Shown: positions 59,934-64,000 of the stretch, piece after piece
Layout of the letters: each line of letters begins with the position of its first letter
Numbering within the stretch: the first letter of the stretch is position 1
Source: Paramicrobacterium agarici
Lineage (GTDB): Bacteria > Actinomycetota > Actinomycetes > Actinomycetales > Microbacteriaceae
Reading direction: 5' to 3'
DNA: 64,000 nucleotides
Assembly: GCF_002563955.1 (NCBI RefSeq)
Contig: NZ_PDJE01000001.1
Location: 248,001-312,000 of the forward strand
Position numbers and translations under genes: made by a program
The notes under the pieces: generated by a model
Told to the model about the DNA's origin: nothing
What the model saw: only the letters and a program-made list of their open reading frames with translations
The model's database searches: none

Positions 59934-60929
59934 CTAGAACGAGTAGCCGACGAAGAACGCGATGCCGTACAGCAGCTGCGTGATCCCGACGAGCTTGAGT
60001 GCGAGCACGAGCTCCTTTGGCGTGCGCGCTGTGACGACGATGAGGCACGCTGGCAGCGCGGCGAGCAGCGCGAACGCGGCGTACCAGATACCGGTGTAGA
60101 ACAACGCCACGAGCGCCGCGATGGCGAAGGGCACGAGCATGAGCACGACGAAGAGAATGCGTGTGGCGAGGTTGCCGATCAGCACCGAGAGCGTGTGCTT
60201 GCGCGAGAGCTTGTCTGACTCCCGGTCGCGCAGGTTGTTGACCAGGATCGCCGACATCGAGATGAGACCGACGCCGACCGCGCCGTACCAGGCCTCCTGG
60301 TTGAGCTGCCCCACCTGCACCCACATGGTGCCGAGGGTCGCGACGAGCCCGAAGAAGATGAACACGACGATCTCGCCGAGCGCGTAATAGCCGTAGGGGC
60401 GCTTGCCGCCCGTGTAGAACCATGCCGCAAGAATGCACGCCGCACCGACGGCGATGAGCCACCACTGCTGCGTCGCGATCGTGATGAGCACACCTGCGAC
60501 GGCGGCGAGACCGAAGAACACGAGAGCGACGATGAGAACGCTGCGCGGACTCGCCTTGCCCGAGCCGACGAGCCTGCCCGGGCCGACACGGCTCTTGTCG
60601 GTTCCACGGATGCCATCGGAATAGTCGTTCGCGAAGTTGACGCCGATCTGCAGCGCAACGGCAACGGCGAGGCAGAGCAGAGCGCGCACCCAGTGAAATT
60701 CGTCGGGAGCGCCCGCAATGCGCGCAGCGCCCGTGCCGACGAGAACCGGAGCGATCGACATGGGAAGCGTCGGAATGCGAGCCGCGCGAATCCAGTCACC
60801 GGCGGTCGCCGGCTTGATCTGCTGCAGCGGGCGCGCCGCCGGGTTTCCGCTCTTGCCGCCACCCTTGCGCGCGACGTGAACCGCCGCGCCCTGCTTCTTC
60901 TTCGACGAGCTCTTGCTCTGTGCTGCCAC
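59934..60929 (-). CDS. menA: 1,4-dihydroxy-2-naphthoate polyprenyltransferase MenA
   Basis: A 331-residue UbiA-family prenyltransferase with about nine helices. The first Asp-rich motif is NFANDYSDGIRGTD, and the second is NNLRDRESD. A basic, disordered N-terminus (KSSSKKKQGAAVHVARKGGG) precedes WIRAARIPTLPMSIAPVLVG. It attaches the polyprenyl chain to 1,4-dihydroxy-2-naphthoate. I chose the GTG at 60929 because AGGAGG lies 6 nt upstream. It sits next to menE. Confidence 0.88.
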   Translation of the reverse strand: MAAQSKSSSKKKQGAAVHVARKGGGKSGNPAARPLQQIKPATAGDWIRAARIPTLPMSIAPVLVGTGAARIAGAPDEFHWVRALLCLAVAVALQIGVNFANDYSDGIRGTDKSRVGPGRLVGSGKASPRSVLIVALVFFGLAAVAGVLITIATQQWWLIAVGAACILAAWFYTGGKRPYGYYALGEIVVFIFFGLVATLGTMWVQVGQLNQEAWYGAVGVGLISMSAILVNNLRDRESDKLSRKHTLSVLIGNLATRILFVVLMLVPFAIAALVALFYTGIWYAAFALLAALPACLIVVTARTPKELVLALKLVGITQLLYGIAFFVGYSF

Positions 60930-60968
60930 GAACGACCTCCTGCTCCGCGGCAACTTTACTAAAGAACG

Positions 60969-62141
60969 CTATGTCGGCGTGCGCTCGGCGATCACGCGCG
61001 CGACGGCCTGGCGATCGGGCTTGCCCGACAGGAGCCTCGGAATCGCGGCGACGGTGACGATGCGATCGGGACGCGCGGGCTTGCCGAGCGCTGTCGCGAC
61101 AGCATCCTGAACCACATCGAGGCGCGACCCGGCCACGTCTGTCACGACGACAGGCACCTGCCCCCAGCGGTCATCGTCGGCACCCACGACGACGGCATCT
61201 TCGAGGCCCGCCACAGTGTGCACAATGCGCTCGACCCGGTCAAGGTTGACGTTGATGCCGCCCGAAACGATGACGTTGTCGGCGCGCCCGAGCACCGTGA
61301 GCACGCCATCGTCAATGCTCGCGAGATCGCCCGTTCGATACCAATGGCGGCCCTCGCGCTCGACGAATGCGCCCTCCATGCGGCGGTGATCGATCGTGCC
61401 GTCGTCGGCGAGGTATCCGTCGGCGAGCATCGGACCGGTGAGCTCGACTTGCCCGTCGACGATGTTCATCTCAACGCCGGGCAGCGGGCGGCCGTTGTAA
61501 ACGCAGCCGCCGGAGGTCTCACTCGAGCCGTACGTGCGAAAGATGGGGAGCCCGAGCAGCTGCGTTCGATCGCGCACGGGTTCGGGCAGAGCCTGCCCAC
61601 CGATGAGGATGCCGTCGAAGCGACGCAGCGCAGTCACGCCGGAACGCGTCTCGAGCAGCCGCATGAGCTGCGCCGGAACGAGCGACGTGAAGCGCAGATC
61701 GCCCGTGAGCTGCTTGCTCGCCTCGATGAACGCCGCCGTGTCGAAGCGGCCGGGCGGCAGCACGACGGGCGTCGTCTCGGCGGCGATCGAGCGCACGAGA
61801 ACCTGCAGCCCCGCAACGTAGTGCGCGGGCAGAGCGATCAGCCACTGCCCTGGTCCGCCCATGACGGACTCCGATGCCGAGGCCGACGCCAGCAGCGCGT
61901 CACAGCTGAGAACGACGTTCTTAGGTTCGCCCGTCGATCCAGACGTGCGGATCACGACGGCCGTCGCGTGCGGAACCTCGTGCAGCTCGGTGCCGTGGTG
62001 GGCGGCGAGCGGGGCATCTTTGTGCGGCGACTCGGCGGCCAGCGGCAGCAGCGCGGGGCCGGAACGGTCGAGCGCACCGCGCAGTGCCGTCATGACCTCG
62101 ATGGGGTCGGATGCCGGAACGGCGACGATACTGCGTGTCAT
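60969..62141 (-). CDS. menE: o-Succinylbenzoate-CoA ligase MenE
   Basis: A 390-residue ANL-family ligase, shorter than typical acyl-CoA ligases, as MenE usually is. Motifs: VVIRTSGSTGEPKNVVLSCD (P-loop), FRTYGSSETSGGCVYNG (adenine-binding) and WYRTGDLASIDDGVLTVLGR with IVSGGINVNLDRVERI. It activates o-succinylbenzoate for MenB. TAGACT ends 6 nt before the ATG. It converges towards menA on the same strand (40 nt gap). Confidence 0.85.
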   Translation of the reverse strand: MTRSIVAVPASDPIEVMTALRGALDRSGPALLPLAAESPHKDAPLAAHHGTELHEVPHATAVVIRTSGSTGEPKNVVLSCDALLASASASESVMGGPGQWLIALPAHYVAGLQVLVRSIAAETTPVVLPPGRFDTAAFIEASKQLTGDLRFTSLVPAQLMRLLETRSGVTALRRFDGILIGGQALPEPVRDRTQLLGLPIFRTYGSSETSGGCVYNGRPLPGVEMNIVDGQVELTGPMLADGYLADDGTIDHRRMEGAFVEREGRHWYRTGDLASIDDGVLTVLGRADNVIVSGGINVNLDRVERIVHTVAGLEDAVVVGADDDRWGQVPVVVTDVAGSRLDVVQDAVATALGKPARPDRIVTVAAIPRLLSGKPDRQAVARVIAERTPT

Positions 62142-62234
62142 GACCAGAGTCTACGTCCCGGCCCAACCCCGGCGCACGGGGCTTGCGCACACTCGTGTGT
62201 ACTCCTTGTACTCATTGTGTGCCCGCGGCGCGAC

Positions 62235-63137
62235 TCAGTAGTGCCAGGGGTACGGCGACCAGTCGGGCTCGCGCTTCTCGAGGAACGAATCGCGTCCTTC
62301 GACGGCCTCGTCTGTGCCGTAGGCGAGACGCGTCGCCTCCCCCGCGAAGACCTGCTGGCCCACAAGACCGTCGTCGACGGCGTTGAACGCGAACTTCAGC
62401 ATCCTGATCGCCGTCGGCGACTTGGTGAGAATGCGCCGCGCCCACCGCAGGGCTTCGGTCTCGAGCTCCGCGTGCGGAACGACGGCGTTGACGGCGCCCA
62501 TCTCGTAGGCGCGCTGCCCCGAATATTCGTCGGCGAGAAAGAACACCTCGCGGGCGAACTTCTGCCCGATCTGACGGGCGAAGTACGCGGATCCGTAGCC
62601 GGCGTCAAATGAGCCGACATCGGCATCCGTCTGCTTGAACTTCGCCTTATCGCTCGCCAGCGTGAGATCGCACACGACGTGCAGCGAGTGGCCGCCGCCG
62701 GCTGCCCACCCGGAAACGACGGCGATGACGACCTTCGGCATGAAGCGAATGAGCCGCTGCACCTCGAGAATGTGCAAGCGACCCGAGCGCGCCGGATCGA
62801 TGCCCTGCGCCGTGTCTTCGGCAGAGTACTTGTAGCCGTCGCGGCCGCGGATGCGCTGGTCGCCGCCGGAGCAGAATGCCCAGCCGCCGTCTTTCGCGCT
62901 CGGCCCGTTGCCCGTGAGCAGCACGACGCCGACGGTCGACGCCGTGCGTGCGTGGTCGAGCGCGCGGTACAGCTCGTCGACGGTGTGCGGGCGAAAGGCG
63001 TTGCGCACCTCGGGACGGTCGAACGCGATGCGGGCGACGCGGCCGTCATGCGTGTGGTGATATGTGATGTCGGTCAGCTGTTCAAAGCCCTCAACCGCCT
63101 GCCACTGGGATTCGTCGAAGATCTCAGACACCGTCAT
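62235..63137 (-). CDS. menB: 1,4-Dihydroxy-2-naphthoyl-CoA synthase MenB
   Basis: A 300-residue crotonase. Family motifs: DGRVARIAFDRPEVRNAFRP, GDQRIRGRDGYKY, the oxyanion/active-site AVVSGWAAGGGHSLHVVCDL and FKQTDADVGSFDAGYGSAYF, which is MenB-specific. It closes the second ring to make DHNA-CoA. TACGAT ends 6 nt before the ATG. It diverges from menC. Confidence 0.92.
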   Translation of the reverse strand: MTVSEIFDESQWQAVEGFEQLTDITYHHTHDGRVARIAFDRPEVRNAFRPHTVDELYRALDHARTASTVGVVLLTGNGPSAKDGGWAFCSGGDQRIRGRDGYKYSAEDTAQGIDPARSGRLHILEVQRLIRFMPKVVIAVVSGWAAGGGHSLHVVCDLTLASDKAKFKQTDADVGSFDAGYGSAYFARQIGQKFAREVFFLADEYSGQRAYEMGAVNAVVPHAELETEALRWARRILTKSPTAIRMLKFAFNAVDDGLVGQQVFAGEATRLAYGTDEAVEGRDSFLEKREPDWSPYPWHY

Positions 63138-63196
63138 GCCTCAATCGTAGTTGTGTGCCGCTGCCCTCCCTGGCCCCAGGCGGGCACGCGTGCACA

Positions 63197-63290
63197 GTTT
63201 CGGAATCCTCGCGGGCGTCGGTGCCACAGGATGCCGCCGACCAGGGGTTTTGCGGCGGTTCGCGTGCACCGCCGCACAGATTTCCGAAAC
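63197..63290. repeat. Near-inverted repeat in the menB/menC gap
   Basis: GTTTCGGAATC (63197-63207) and GATTTCCGAAAC (63279-63290) are inverted copies with one extra base. Both lie within the 185-bp divergent gap and follow a CACA. They may bind a regulator, but nothing confirms this. Confidence 0.3.
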
Positions 63291-63310
63291 AAGCGCACGG
63301 CCTGCCGGTG

Positions 63311-63316
63311 CAGAAT
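63311..63316 (+). promoter_or_regulatory. -10 box (CAGAAT) of menC, leaderless spacing
   Basis: CAGAAT ends 6 nt before the ATG at 63323. Confidence 0.45.
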
Positions 63317-63322
63317 GGGCGC

Positions 63323-64000
63323 ATGCATGCGTTGCCGCCGCTCGACGAGCTTCTTGCCTCAGCCCACGTCGTCTCGCTGCCGCTGACAACCAGGTTCCGC
63401 GGCATCACGCAGCGCGAGGCCGTGATCTTCATCGGGCCTGAGGGCGCAACCGAGTTCTCCCCGTTCACCGAGTACGAGGATGCCGAGGCGGCGACGTGGC
63501 TGCGGGCGGGCATCGCGTTCGGCTGGGGCGAGCTTCCGCCGCTGTGCCGCGACAGCATCCGCGTGAACGCGACGATGCCCGCCGTCACGCCGGACCGCGT
63601 GGAGAACGTGCTTGCACGCTACGACGGATGCCGCACTGTGAAGGTGAAGGTCGCCGAGCCGGGGCAGACACTCGCAGACGACGTCGCGCGCGTTGCGGAA
63701 GTGCGGCGTCTGGTGGGACCCGAGGGCCGCGTGCGCCTCGACGCGAACGGCGGTTGGAACGTCGACGAGGCCGAGCACGCGATTCACGAGCTTGCCGAGT
63801 TCGATCTCGAGTACGTCGAGCAGCCGTGCGCCACTGTCGACGAACTGGCTCAGGTGCGCAGGCGCGTGAAGTACATGGGCATTCCCATCGCGGCAGACGA
63901 GAGCGTGCGCAAGGCCGAAGATCCGCTCGCCGTCGCCCGGGCGCGCGCCGCCGACCTGCTCATCGTGAAGGCGCAGCCGCTCGGCGGTATCGGCCGCGCG
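63323..64000 (+). CDS. menC: o-Succinylbenzoate synthase MenC, partial at the right edge
   Basis: The first 226 residues of an enolase-superfamily protein; the gene runs off the window. It begins MHALPPLDELLASAHVVSLP and has TRFRGITQREAVIFIGPEGA, the short-form actinobacterial MenC N-terminus. The second strand KVKVAEPGQTLADD contains a catalytic Lys, and VRLDANGGWNVDEAE plus YVEQPCATVDEL supply metal ligands; IPIAADESVRKAEDP and LIVKAQPLGGIGRA follow. It makes o-succinylbenzoate from the MenD/MenH product. Divergence from menB completes the cluster. Confidence 0.88.
   Translation, partial: MHALPPLDELLASAHVVSLPLTTRFRGITQREAVIFIGPEGATEFSPFTEYEDAEAATWLRAGIAFGWGELPPLCRDSIRVNATMPAVTPDRVENVLARYDGCRTVKVKVAEPGQTLADDVARVAEVRRLVGPEGRVRLDANGGWNVDEAEHAIHELAEFDLEYVEQPCATVDELAQVRRRVKYMGIPIAADESVRKAEDPLAVARARAADLLIVKAQPLGGIGRA

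Noticed and set aside
1..64000. tRNA, rRNA, CRISPR, IS or prophage signatures
   Set aside because: I scanned the gaps and found no cloverleaf, spacer array, transposase or integrase. The gene content is typical chromosomal metabolism.

Overview
The window is about 64 kb of GC-rich, gene-dense chromosome from an actinobacterium, most likely a member of Microbacteriaceae. The reasons are the menaquinone-only quinone pathway (menF, D, A, E, B, C, plus menG), an FprA-type ferredoxin reductase, ThrE, a PucR-type regulator next to gab genes, DUF222/HNH and DUF4229 proteins, an LCP cell-wall ligase, and many genes with a TANNNT box 6-7 nt before the start codon (leaderless mRNAs). The family-level placement is an inference. 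I see no rRNA, tRNA, CRISPR array, insertion sequence or prophage. The window is cut at both ends: a pseudouridine synthase on the left and menC on the right.

Layout. 0-7 kb: pseudouridine synthase fragment; DUF2207 membrane protein; an LldR/LldD lactate pair with a perfect operator; GNAT acetyltransferase; MarR regulator diverging from an EamA exporter and an SDR protein. 7-17.4 kb: polyprenol-phosphate mannosyltransferase; dimethylargininase with a divergent Lrp regulator; ThrE exporter; lipase maturation factor; a large LPXTG-anchored choice-of-anchor I protein; quinone reductase; FAD monooxygenase. 17.5-26.4 kb: small GntR regulator; acyl-CoA ligase; aquaporin; a CitAB-like two-component system diverging from a tctCBA tricarboxylate transporter. 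26.4-32.7 kb: DHFR-like reductase; DUF222/HNH protein with LexA-like boxes; DUF4440 protein; LCP protein; MFS efflux pump; VapBC toxin-antitoxin.

32.8-42.2 kb: PutA (proline to glutamate) with a divergent LysR regulator; SnoaL-like protein; haloacetate dehalogenase-like hydrolase; threonine synthase-like enzyme; YajQ; a cation diffusion facilitator translationally coupled to a half-size substrate-binding lipoprotein. 42.5-48.5 kb: a GABA/putrescine catabolic unit (aldehyde dehydrogenase, gabD, gabT) with a divergent PucR activator. 48.5-52.4 kb: membrane protein, alpha/beta hydrolase, TetR regulator diverging from a zinc alcohol dehydrogenase. 52.4-64 kb: FprA and the menaquinone cluster (polyprenyl synthase, menG, menF, menD, two small membrane proteins, menA, menE, menB, menC).

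Together this is mostly core metabolism: respiratory quinone synthesis, use of lactate, proline, GABA and tricarboxylates, and export, with local regulators beside their targets. Two genome-scale signals stand out. The 8-mer GGATGCTG (or its complement CAGCATCC) occurs about 82 times where composition predicts 2-3. It falls in several reading frames and in non-coding DNA, and forms the inverted pair of a terminator. In addition, about 26 genes have a -10-like box placed for leaderless transcription. Neither requires a new gene family, but both can be tested. The most unusual gene arrangements are the substrate-binding lipoprotein/CDF pair and a possible 10-codon leader ORF coupled to the dehalogenase.
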